DNA of 50,715 bases from positions 146,920-197,634 of the forward strand of contig DQHW01000029.1 of the NCBI GenBank assembly GCA_003524305.1, given 5' to 3'. The position numbers and the translations under genes are program-made. This DNA comes from Anaerolineaceae bacterium. GTDB taxonomy: Bacteria > Chloroflexota > Anaerolineae > Anaerolineales > Anaerolineaceae. Below are positions 43,756 to 50,715 of the stretch, in pieces; positions within the stretch are counted from its first letter, which is position 1, and each line of letters starts with the position of its first letter. Below the pieces are notes generated by a model. The model made no database searches and had not been told where the DNA came from. It saw nothing but the letters and a program-made list of their open reading frames with translations.

Positions 43756-44497
43756 TTTACAGGATAAGTGCGTAATCGTAACTGGCTCCTCACACGGCAT
43801 TGGATATTCAATTGCCAAAATAATAGCACGCGAAGGTGCCCATGTAGCCATAAATTGCCGTCAAAATGTTGAGGAAGCAGAGAAGGTTGCTCTTGAAATA
43901 CGGGCATTAGGAAGAAACTCAATAGTTGTTCAAGCTGATGTCACTGATCTTCAACAAGTTCGGTCTATGACCGACACGGTTGTCAATAAATGGGGACGTG
44001 TAGATGTTTTAGTGACAAACGTAGGGCATGCTTATTATCATCAAATAGACCGTTTGAATCCAGAACTATGGCATCAAAGCATTGAAGAAAATTTGACTTC
44101 ACAGATGTATTGCATCCAGGCCAGCTTACCTTACATGATCAAGCAAGGGAGAGGTCGTGTGATTGCGATCAGTTCGATTTCAGCACAACGTGGCAGCCCA
44201 TCCGGTGATATTGGTTATTCAGCTTCAAAAGCCGCGATTATAGCAATGATTAAGACCCTTGCTCAACAGTATGCCTCTCAACAAATAACATTTAATGCAG
44301 TACTTCCAGGGATCATTGACGCTGGGTTGACAAATAGTATGCCATTAGAACGACGGGAACTATTAATTGAAAGTATTCCTATGAGGCGGTTGGGTAAACC
44401 GGATGAAATTGGCGAAGCGGTGGCATTCTTGGCATCTGATCAGGCATCATATATTACAGGACAAGCGATTGCAGTAAACGGTGGATTATACATGTAA
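43748..44497 (+). CDS. Short-chain dehydrogenase/reductase (SDR)
   Basis: The 249-residue protein has the cofactor loop VIVTGSSHGIGYSIAKI (TGxxxGIG), the VLVTNVGHAYYH segment in the NAG position, catalytic Ser in AISSISAQRGS and YSASK. The C-terminal GQAIAVNGGLYM is standard. It is of the FabG-like classical type and would oxidise a sugar or polyol hydroxyl with NAD(P). Overlap with the preceding gene shows an operon. Substrate unknown. Confidence 0.9.
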   Translation: MCNLQDKCVIVTGSSHGIGYSIAKIIAREGAHVAINCRQNVEEAEKVALEIRALGRNSIVVQADVTDLQQVRSMTDTVVNKWGRVDVLVTNVGHAYYHQIDRLNPELWHQSIEENLTSQMYCIQASLPYMIKQGRGRVIAISSISAQRGSPSGDIGYSASKAAIIAMIKTLAQQYASQQITFNAVLPGIIDAGLTNSMPLERRELLIESIPMRRLGKPDEIGEAVAFLASDQASYITGQAIAVNGGLYM

Positions 44498-44529
44498 CAA
44501 ATTGTCAAATCTTTGAAGGAGAGAAATTT

Positions 44530-45981
44530 GTGAATACACAATTGACGAGTTACCAACACGATATGGTTCTAAGTGAACTATTAGATATTGTAGGAAAAGA
44601 GGATTTATCAATTGCGACACCCGATAAATTTGTTTACGCAATTGATCATTACTGGGTGCCTGAAATGTGGTTGGATCGTGGGAAACAACCTGTTTTACCT
44701 GATTTCGTGGTTCATCCAGAGTCGCCTGAAGAAGTTTCTCGAATTATGAAACTTGCCAATACTTACAGGATCCCTGTGACCCCCTGGGGTGGCGGTTCTG
44801 GATCACAAGGCGGGTCATTACCTGTTTATGGTGGCATCATTTTGGATGTAAAGAAACTAAACAAAATTATTGATATTGATACACGTTCTTTGACAATTAC
44901 TGCTCAGGCGGGCATTAATGGTGAACATCTGGAATGGGCGGCTAACCAAAAAGGTATTACTGTAGGTCACTATCCAGCTTCGCAACGAGCAAGTACTTTG
45001 GGAGGTTGGCTTGCAGCGCGAGGATCAGGAACCTTATCTGCTAAATATGGCAAAGCAGAGGATATGGTGATGTCAATTCAGGTAGTGTTACCTTCAGGAG
45101 AAATAATACGAACCTTGCCAACACCAAACCATGCGACCGGGCCAGGATTGATGCAATTATTAGTGGGTAGTGAAGGTACTCTTGGCGTAATTACAGAAGC
45201 AACTATGCGTGCTGATCCAATCCCTGAGGAGCGTCGTTTTCGATCATTTCTGTTCTCAAGCTTGGCAGATGGTTTGGAAGCTGGAAGACGCATAATGACT
45301 GCCAGAATCCGACCAATGGTAATTCGCGTTTATGACGAGGAATCAACTGTGAAGCAAGTCAAACGCGTTTTAGATTTAACTGCCACAGGTACATACATGG
45401 TCGTAGGTTTTGATGGTTTTAAAGATTTCGTTGATCTGGAAGAAAAAAAGGTAATGGAAATTTGCCTAAATATCGGGGGAAAAGATTTGGGGAATGAAGC
45501 GGGATGGAAGTGGTGGAATCATCGCTATGATTTCTATTTTCCTCCTCGAATGAAATCACTTCCACGTATGTTTGGAACAACGGATACAGTGTGTACTTAT
45601 AGCAATATTGAAAAAGTTTATTATGCAAAAAAAGAAATAATCGAAACCAAGTACCGCAAATGGAATGCATACTACCAGGCTCATTTTTCGCATTGGTATC
45701 CATGGGGTGTCATGGTTTACGATGAATTCTTTATTGACAAACCTCCACAAGATCCTCATGAAGCACTAATACTCCATAACGAAATTTGGGCTGATTTGGT
45801 GCGGGCTTCGATTTCGAACGGCGGCGTTTTGAATGAGCATCATGGAACTGGTATGAAATTAGGTTGGTTAATGCGCGAACAATATGGACCAGCGTTTTCA
45901 ACATTACAGTCAATCAAAGATGTGATTGATCCGAACGGGATAATGAATCCTGGCAAATTAGGTTTTGCGTTGAAAGGATAG
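44530..45981 (+). CDS. FAD-binding oxidoreductase (GlcD/D-lactate dehydrogenase/alkyl-DHAP synthase-like)
   Basis: The 483-residue flavoprotein has the PCMH-type FAD domain: PDFVVHPESPEEVSRIMKL, RIPVTPWGGGSGSQGGSLPV and STLGGWLAARGSGTLSAKYG, with LMQLLVGSEGTLGVITEATM. Its C-terminal domain ends in NEHHGTGMKLGWLMREQYG and IKDVIDPNGIMNPGKLGF, typical of GlcD-type and alkyl-DHAP synthase-type enzymes. It starts with GTG behind AAGGAG. The next gene encodes a GlcF-like iron-sulfur protein, so the two probably form a 2-hydroxyacid dehydrogenase complex. Confidence 0.88.
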   Translation: MNTQLTSYQHDMVLSELLDIVGKEDLSIATPDKFVYAIDHYWVPEMWLDRGKQPVLPDFVVHPESPEEVSRIMKLANTYRIPVTPWGGGSGSQGGSLPVYGGIILDVKKLNKIIDIDTRSLTITAQAGINGEHLEWAANQKGITVGHYPASQRASTLGGWLAARGSGTLSAKYGKAEDMVMSIQVVLPSGEIIRTLPTPNHATGPGLMQLLVGSEGTLGVITEATMRADPIPEERRFRSFLFSSLADGLEAGRRIMTARIRPMVIRVYDEESTVKQVKRVLDLTATGTYMVVGFDGFKDFVDLEEKKVMEICLNIGGKDLGNEAGWKWWNHRYDFYFPPRMKSLPRMFGTTDTVCTYSNIEKVYYAKKEIIETKYRKWNAYYQAHFSHWYPWGVMVYDEFFIDKPPQDPHEALILHNEIWADLVRASISNGGVLNEHHGTGMKLGWLMREQYGPAFSTLQSIKDVIDPNGIMNPGKLGFALKG

Positions 45982-45990
45982 GAATCAATA

Positions 45991-47103
45991 ATGAATATCG
46001 ATGAACATAATGAAACTATAAAGGCATGCCGTTTCTGCTTGATGTGTCGGCATGCGTGTACAGTAGGCAACGTAACGCAGCGAGATACAAACTTGCCACG
46101 AGGTAAGTCAATAGTACTTTTTGCAGAACAAAAGAACCTATTAAGTTGGGACAAACGAGCTATAGAAGTCATGTATGAATGTACAAATTGCCATCTTTGC
46201 CGTGAATGGTGTGTATCTGAATATGATGTTGCACCGGTGATGATGGCTGCAAGAGCTGATATTGTAGATATGGGACTGGCGCCTGCCGAAGTTGTCTTAA
46301 TGAAAGATCACCTCAACAAATATGGAAACCCTTATGGGGAGGCTCAATCGCAACTGGAAGAATGGGAAAAATCTTTACAGAAGAAACCTAAGGCTGACAT
46401 CTTGTTGTATTTTGGATGCTCTACTGCGTTTCGACGTCCTGAAATGGCTCAATCTGCATACAGCATTCTTAAACATCTTGATGCAGACATGACTATTTTA
46501 GAAGATGAGCCGTGTTGTGGTGAACCGTATTATATATTGGGTTATCGAAATGAAGCAAAAAATCAAGCCCAGCGTACTTTGAATCGAATTCGTGAAAGTG
46601 GAGCTCATACTGTTGTTACCACTTGTCCGACATGTACACTGTCATTTCGAAAATCATATGAAGAATGGGGCGTAGAAGTACCAAAGGATATCCGATTTAT
46701 CCACATTAGCGAGTTCATTGCGGAAGAGATGGAAGAAGGAAGACTAAAACTAAACGGATCTCTTCAGAGTAGTGTGACTTTTCATGATCCTTGTAGTTTG
46801 GGACGTGAATTGGGGGTTTATGATGCTCCTCGAAAAGTGATAAACGCTGTGCAAGGAGTAGAATTTCGCGAGATGCGGCTCAATCGCAATTTTTCGCCTT
46901 GTTGTGGAAACGGTGGGGGTGTTCAGGCTACAAATATCAATATTGCACTTGGTGCAGGTAATAATACCGGTAAAGTCATTTTAGAAACAGGTGCTCAGAT
47001 ACTTGTTACCGCTTGTCCTTCTTGTAAGCAAAGCCTTCAAAAACATGTGCCCGGAATGGAAGTTTTAGATATTGCTGAATTGATTGCGAAAGTTCTTAAA
47101 TAA
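45991..47103 (+). CDS. Iron-sulfur protein with two CCG (HdrB/GlcF-like) domains
   Basis: The 370-residue protein has two N-terminal 4Fe-4S motifs, Cys13-16-19-23 (CRFCLMCRHAC) and Cys64-67-70-74 (CTNCHLCREWC). It then has two complete cysteine-rich CCG domains: Cys143, Cys175-176 (EPCCGEPY) and Cys212/215 (TCPTC); and Cys268, Cys304-305 (SPCCGNGGG) and Cys342/345 (ACPSC). Complete CCG domains can hold the non-cubane cluster used by heterodisulfide reductase HdrB to reduce disulfides. It is soluble, ten bases after the flavoprotein gene. A lipoyl protein and lipoate ligase follow, so a lipoamide disulfide is a possible partner. Confidence 0.9.
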   Translation: MNIDEHNETIKACRFCLMCRHACTVGNVTQRDTNLPRGKSIVLFAEQKNLLSWDKRAIEVMYECTNCHLCREWCVSEYDVAPVMMAARADIVDMGLAPAEVVLMKDHLNKYGNPYGEAQSQLEEWEKSLQKKPKADILLYFGCSTAFRRPEMAQSAYSILKHLDADMTILEDEPCCGEPYYILGYRNEAKNQAQRTLNRIRESGAHTVVTTCPTCTLSFRKSYEEWGVEVPKDIRFIHISEFIAEEMEEGRLKLNGSLQSSVTFHDPCSLGRELGVYDAPRKVINAVQGVEFREMRLNRNFSPCCGNGGGVQATNINIALGAGNNTGKVILETGAQILVTACPSCKQSLQKHVPGMEVLDIAELIAKVLK

Positions 47104-47161
47104 TTAGATTGGAACTGTGAATTATTGCTTTTGCAAAAAACCTTAAAAGGAGAATTAATCA

Positions 47162-47887
47162 ATGATAATAAACCAAGATACTTGTATTGGTTGTGGGCAG
47201 TGTGTTCAATATTGCCCTGTCAGGGCAATTACGATGACTGACCAATCTTTTGCTTTAATTGCGTTTGACGATTGTGTAGAATGTGGTGTTTGCTTACGCA
47301 ATTCTGATTGTCCTACAGACTCCATTGAACAAAATGATTGTCCATGGCCTCGTTCGATTCGTGTAAATTTCTCAAATCCCTTGGCAGAACATAAAGAAAC
47401 CCGGATTCCTGGTCGTGGGACTGAAGAAATGAAAACTAACGACGTAACAGGACGATTTAAAAATGGCGAGGTTGGAATTGCTTTTGAAGTAGGTCGCCCT
47501 GGAATTGGAGCAAGACTATTTGAAGTTGAAAAGTTAACTGTTGCAATGGCAAGGTTGGGTATTAGGTTAGAACCCAATAATCCATTAACTCATTTAATTG
47601 TTGACGAAGATAAAGGTTTGCTGAATCCAGAAGTATTAAATGAGAAAGTTTTATCAGCAATAGTTGAATTTACTGTTCCGATAAACCGCACAGAAGAAGT
47701 TCTCATTAGCGCTAAAGAAATTGCTAGCACGATGGGAACGGTTTTTAGTGTTGATTTGATTTGTAAAGTGGAACCCGATGGTTCAGTTCCTGTTGTCCCA
47801 TTCATTAATAACATGGGTATTCCATTGTCGGAAAATGGAAAGAATAATCTAGGTTTAGGAAAACCCTTATTTATGGAGGAAGTATGA
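47162..47887 (+). CDS. Two-cluster ferredoxin with unrecognised C-terminal domain
   Basis: The 241-residue protein begins with two 4Fe-4S motifs, CIGCGQCVQYCP and CVECGVCLRNSDCP; the second has a longer last spacing. The rest, from about residue 65, is a roughly 175-residue alpha/beta-looking domain (GIAFEVGRPGIGARLFEVEK, THLIVDEDKGLLNPEVL) with no cysteines in usual cluster patterns and no family I recognise. GGAG lies nine bases before ATG. The stop overlaps the next gene by four bases, so the two products probably act together. Likely electron carrier of the cassette. Confidence 0.8.
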   Translation: MIINQDTCIGCGQCVQYCPVRAITMTDQSFALIAFDDCVECGVCLRNSDCPTDSIEQNDCPWPRSIRVNFSNPLAEHKETRIPGRGTEEMKTNDVTGRFKNGEVGIAFEVGRPGIGARLFEVEKLTVAMARLGIRLEPNNPLTHLIVDEDKGLLNPEVLNEKVLSAIVEFTVPINRTEEVLISAKEIASTMGTVFSVDLICKVEPDGSVPVVPFINNMGIPLSENGKNNLGLGKPLFMEEV

Positions 47888-48510
47888 CACACACCTTGCA
47901 CAGGATAGGTACGGAAGAAAACCTTTACAATGATTATGTAGTATTCGCAATGTCAGGAAAAGGGGTCAACGATAAAGATTCTGGTGTAAAAATGCGTCAA
48001 TTTTTTTCCATTAATCAAAAACACAACCCAATAAATATGGGAGACATGAAAACTGGAAATTGGTTCACCATTCCAGAAGACAAAATCGAAGAAAATATTC
48101 AGGATACTTCAATAGTTCATGCCGTTTATAAAGATATGGAAAGTGTTTCTGAAGTAATTAAAGAATTGATTGATGCAGACCTTGGTTTATCGATTGTAGT
48201 GAGTGGATTATTAGGTGCAATAAAAGCTGAATGTCAGAAACAAGATTTGAATCCAGCACCTCATACCGTTGAATTTTCTCTGGGAATATTTGGTAAAACC
48301 TCACTAATGCCCTCAGATGGAGTTTTAGAAGTGAGTACGATGTGCGGACATGGACAGGTAGCTTTTGGATTGATTGAAGACGCGGTTCGTGAGATTAAAG
48401 CCGGTAGAACGACTCCAGAAAAAGCAGCCAAACTATTAACAGAACCTTGCGTTTGCGGAGTTTTTAACCCGGTCCGAGCAGCCGAGTTGTTGAAAAAGAT
48501 GGTAAGTTAG
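47884..48510 (+). CDS. Conserved-looking unknown protein of the lipoyl redox cassette
   Basis: The 208-residue protein is not recognised. It looks soluble, with mixed alpha/beta composition. Cysteines lie at AIKAECQKQ, STMCGHGQVAFG and TEPCVCGVFNPVRAAELLKK; the last CxC pair near the C terminus could bind a metal or cluster or act in redox. Four-base overlap with the ferredoxin gene suggests equal expression and a shared complex. Nothing in it resembles lipoyl-modifying or transport proteins. Confidence 0.7.
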   Translation: MTHTLHRIGTEENLYNDYVVFAMSGKGVNDKDSGVKMRQFFSINQKHNPINMGDMKTGNWFTIPEDKIEENIQDTSIVHAVYKDMESVSEVIKELIDADLGLSIVVSGLLGAIKAECQKQDLNPAPHTVEFSLGIFGKTSLMPSDGVLEVSTMCGHGQVAFGLIEDAVREIKAGRTTPEKAAKLLTEPCVCGVFNPVRAAELLKKMVS

Positions 48511-48560
48511 GTTTTCAATATATACTTTATTATGAATAAAGTAAACTCTTTGGAGTTCCT

Positions 48561-48992
48561 ATGAATCCTGACCGTTTGGTTTTTCCTGATGATTTATATT
48601 ATGACCAAAAGCATGGTTGGGCATCCATTGATAATAACGTTGTTACTCAAGGATTGACTGATTTTGGCCAATTTATTGCGGGAAATATAATATTCATTGA
48701 ATTGCCAATAATTGGTAAAGAGATGATTCAAGGCAAAAACCTATTGTCAATTGAATCTGGTAAATGGGTAGGGCGACTACCGGCGATCATAAGTGGAAAA
48801 ATTATTGCGATAAATGAGGATTTGAGAAGAAAACCGTCATTAATTAACGAATCACCTTATAAAAAAGGGTGGTTCGTTAAAATGGAAATTTCTAACCAGC
48901 AGGAAATCTTGAAATTAATGGGTTCTGGTACTGATCTATTAAACGATTTTATAAAAATCGAAATTGAACGATACAAAAATATATTTGAATAA
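48561..48992 (+). CDS. Glycine cleavage H-like lipoyl carrier protein
   Basis: The 143-residue protein has the lipoyl domain of GcvH: start DDLYYDQKHGWASIDNNVV, then GLTDFGQFIAGNIIFIELP, and the lipoylation site LLSIESGKWVGRLPAIISGK with Lys68 in the expected ES-x-K context. It ends with KKGWFVKMEIS, also typical. No gcvT or gcvP is in the window; instead it sits among redox genes and beside a lipoate ligase. This resembles the LbpA-type lipoyl proteins of sulfur-oxidation systems rather than normal glycine cleavage, but that is inference. GGAG precedes the ATG. Confidence 0.88.
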   Translation: MNPDRLVFPDDLYYDQKHGWASIDNNVVTQGLTDFGQFIAGNIIFIELPIIGKEMIQGKNLLSIESGKWVGRLPAIISGKIIAINEDLRRKPSLINESPYKKGWFVKMEISNQQEILKLMGSGTDLLNDFIKIEIERYKNIFE

Positions 48993-49197
48993 AAAATGCA
49001 GTTTTGGAAAATGGTTATAAGTGTAAAATAATTTATCCTTGCCAGGGTCAAGTAAATAATTAAAAAATGTAAAAATTGCGAATATCAATGGGAAGTATCA
49101 TCAAAATCCGATGGATGATACTTCAGTTTGTGTGAGTCGCATCAAACTAACCTATTTGCTATATCTTGGGCTGATTCGCATATTATTGGAGGGTATT

Positions 49198-50244
49198 TTG
49201 GATTACTACTTTTTAGATGCAGTTTCTTGGGGCTATAGTCAGGCTCTCTACCATGCTGCGGCTTATTTAGGAAGAGAAGCGCTATTTATCCTTCGTCCTT
49301 CGACGCCATACGTGTGCATTGGATTCCATCAGGATGCTAACCAGGAAATTGATTTAGAATTTACAACGAGAAATAAAATTCCGGTGTTTAGACGTGATGT
49401 AGGTGGAGGAGCCGTTTATCTGGACGGCAAACAATTATTTTTTCAACTAGTTGTTAAGCAAAATCATCGAGGAGTACCATTAATTATTGCGGATTTTTAC
49501 AGAGAATTCCTTCAACCTGTAATCGAAACATATCGTCATTTTGGTATTCCGGCAGAATATAAACCAGTAAATGATATTATCGCTAATGGTCGAAAAATTT
49601 CTGGAACTGGCGCAGCTCAAATAGATAATATGTTAATCTTGGTAGGCAATTTTATCCAAGATTTTGATTACGAAATAATGGCGAAATGTTTGCGTGTTCC
49701 TGATGAAAAGTTCCGCGATAAAGTTTTTAAGACAATGCAAGAGAATTTAACAACGATACTACGCGAAACCGGTGGAATCCCTTCAAATAATGACCTTGCA
49801 GATGAACTTAGCAAACGATATTCCAAAATATTAGGGAAACTGACACCTAAATTACTGGATACTGAACTTATAAAAAAAGCCGATCAATTACTTACAAAAA
49901 TGAATAATCCTGAATGGTTAATGGCGAATGACCGACGCCATCCTGATTTGAAGCAGGTTAAGGTTTCCGATGGTGTTTTTGTCATCCAAAAAATCCATAA
50001 AACACCCGGGGGGATAATTCGCATTACTGCTGTAAATCAAAGAGGACGTTTGAAGAATGTTCATATTTCTGGAGATTTTTTCTTTTTTCCAGCAAGAAAA
50101 ATCTACGATCTTGAACAAAAACTTGAAAATGTCTTGGCTGAGGAAAAAAGAATTGATGAAATAGTCAAGGATTTCTATCAAAATCAAGGGATTGAATCGC
50201 CAGGTGTTGTACCAAGTGATTTTAGTAAGATAATTATCAATTGA
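49198..50244 (+). CDS. lplA: Lipoate-protein ligase A family protein
   Basis: About 348 residues from a TTG start at 49198, chosen because GGAGG lies six bases upstream and the family normally starts near LDAVSWGYSQALYHAAA; a longer frame would add a hydrophobic, unrelated 29 residues. Motifs are FRRDVGGGAVYLDGKQLFFQ and NDIIANGRKISGTGAAQI, the lipoyl-AMP site. A C-terminal LplA accessory domain (RLKNVHISGDFFFF) is present. It attaches lipoate to target lysines, most likely Lys68 of the H-like protein encoded just upstream. Confidence 0.9.
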   Translation: MDYYFLDAVSWGYSQALYHAAAYLGREALFILRPSTPYVCIGFHQDANQEIDLEFTTRNKIPVFRRDVGGGAVYLDGKQLFFQLVVKQNHRGVPLIIADFYREFLQPVIETYRHFGIPAEYKPVNDIIANGRKISGTGAAQIDNMLILVGNFIQDFDYEIMAKCLRVPDEKFRDKVFKTMQENLTTILRETGGIPSNNDLADELSKRYSKILGKLTPKLLDTELIKKADQLLTKMNNPEWLMANDRRHPDLKQVKVSDGVFVIQKIHKTPGGIIRITAVNQRGRLKNVHISGDFFFFPARKIYDLEQKLENVLAEEKRIDEIVKDFYQNQGIESPGVVPSDFSKIIIN

Positions 50245-50360
50245 GTCACAAAAACTTAACAATTATATTAAAGCGTAATATTTCTCGTATTCGTGTAGGC
50301 GATTAAAAATATTGCGTAAAAGTATAACATTTCCAATGGATGATTTATTTATCAATAGTA

Positions 50361-50387
50361 GGCCGGATCAAAAGATCCGCCTTCATT
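50361..50387 (+). terminator. Possible terminator hairpin after lplA
   Basis: GGCCGGATC and GATCCGCC pair with one bulged C around a four-base A-rich loop (50361-50382), followed by a weak T-rich run (TTCATT). It lies about 115 bases after the lplA stop and could end the transcript. The T-run is poor, so efficiency is doubtful. Confidence 0.45.
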
Positions 50388-50443
50388 CGTTGGATAATTA
50401 GAATCAACAATGGTTTCCGATGGTCTAATTATTAATTAATATG

Positions 50444-50488
50444 AATGGACCGTGGATTCAAACCACTGACCTCCGGGTTATGAGCCTT
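50444..50488 (-). repeat. tRNA 3'-half fragment (right copy), CAT anticodon-like loop
   Basis: On the minus strand this reads GGCTCATAACCCGG, AGGTC, then AGTGGTTTGAATCCACG and GTCCATT. That is the anticodon loop CTCATAA, 3' stem, variable loop, a T-arm with a four-pair stem and TTTGAAT loop, and an acceptor-like strand. The 5' half of a tRNA (D-arm and acceptor) is absent upstream and the anticodon stem fails after two pairs. It is thus a fragment of a Met/fMet/Ile2-type tRNA. It matches the copy at 3074-3102 over 29 bases with three differences. Confidence 0.55.
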
Positions 50489-50715
50489 TTAGGATTTCAC
50501 TATTGGTTTATATGACTAAAAGGTATTATCCAAGGTTGTTTTGCCTTACTCTTAATTTATAAATTCTTTTTTCAATTAATTTTGTGAAAATCAGTGAAAC
50601 CTTGATTTCTCCATCCTGTAACAATGGTTATCGATTCAGTAGTTCATTTACAGAATTATTTCCCCCAAAGAAATCGACTCCATTTTCTTTGCCCAAACAA
50701 TTTCAAACCTGTAAG
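50489..50715. other. No gene recognised at right edge
   Basis: AT-rich sequence with no supported frame up to the end of the window. It follows the tRNA fragment on the plus-strand side. A gene just beyond the window could be served by it. Confidence 0.35.

Noticed and set aside
48561..48992. H-like protein as part of ordinary glycine cleavage
   Set aside because: No gcvP or gcvT in the window and the neighbours are redox proteins and a lipoate ligase; kept as an H-like carrier of unknown partner.
50444..50488. Possible intact tRNA-Met gene on the minus strand
   Set aside because: The anticodon stem fails after two pairs and no D-arm or 5' acceptor strand can be found upstream; no CCA end follows.

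Overview
The window looks like a chromosomal segment from an anaerobic, heterotrophic member of the Chloroflexota, probably Anaerolineae. This is an inference from three things. The sugar-binding lipoproteins have Thr/Pro/Val/Glu-rich linkers after the lipobox cysteine, a style common in that group. The enzymes are oxygen-sensitive or anaerobic types (glycyl radical enzyme with activase, tungsten-type aldehyde:ferredoxin oxidoreductase, CoA-acylating aldehyde dehydrogenase). Most of the remaining genes are carbohydrate ABC importers and sugar enzymes. No ribosomal RNA gene, intact tRNA, transposase, integrase or CRISPR array was seen.

Layout. (1) 0.2-2.8 kb: a TetR regulator divergent from an oleate hydratase that ends in a clear terminator. 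(2) 3.3-15.8 kb, minus strand: a long probable operon reading LacI regulator, aldehyde:ferredoxin oxidoreductase (AOR), MoaD-like protein, ribose-type ABC importer (binding protein, ATPase, permease), split transketolase, RpiB/LacAB isomerase, Gfo/Idh/MocA protein and a SauS-like acylating aldehyde dehydrogenase. The enzyme set resembles the transketolase route of sulfoquinovose breakdown. (3) 16.0-17.9 kb: a second LacI paralogue beside a 5'-truncated gatZ/kbaZ remnant. (4) 18.2-31.4 kb, plus strand: class II aldolase, a second ribose-type importer, a glycyl radical enzyme and its activase, rhamnulokinase-like kinase, SorC regulator, D-2-hydroxyacid dehydrogenase, C_GCAxxG_C_C protein and ribokinase. 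(5) 31.7-32.5 kb: a methyltransferase and a LysR stub. (6) 32.6-50.2 kb: a divergent locus. On the minus side are a second, divergent split transketolase, a TIM-barrel sugar isomerase and an RpiR regulator. On the plus side are an FGGY kinase, a CUT1-type importer without its ATPase, an alpha/beta hydrolase, another TIM-barrel isomerase, an SDR, and then an unusual cassette: GlcD-like flavoprotein, protein with two CCG domains, ferredoxin, unknown protein, lipoyl H-like protein and lipoate-protein ligase.

The genes form at least three self-contained sugar or sugar-derivative modules, each with its own importer, regulator and carbon-carbon bond-breaking step (transketolase or aldolase). Regulation is visible as a 42-base near-perfect palindrome before one lacI gene, a 14-base perfect inverted repeat between divergent promoters at the rpiR locus, and a strong stem-loop directly after each of the three binding-protein genes.

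The best candidate for an undescribed system is the lipoyl-carrier redox cassette at 44.5-50.2 kb. Next are the sulfo-transketolase-like operon and the glycyl-radical sugar operon. Partial tRNA 3'-end copies lie in the same orientation near both ends of the window (3.07 and 50.45 kb) and may mark the edges of an inserted or rearranged block.
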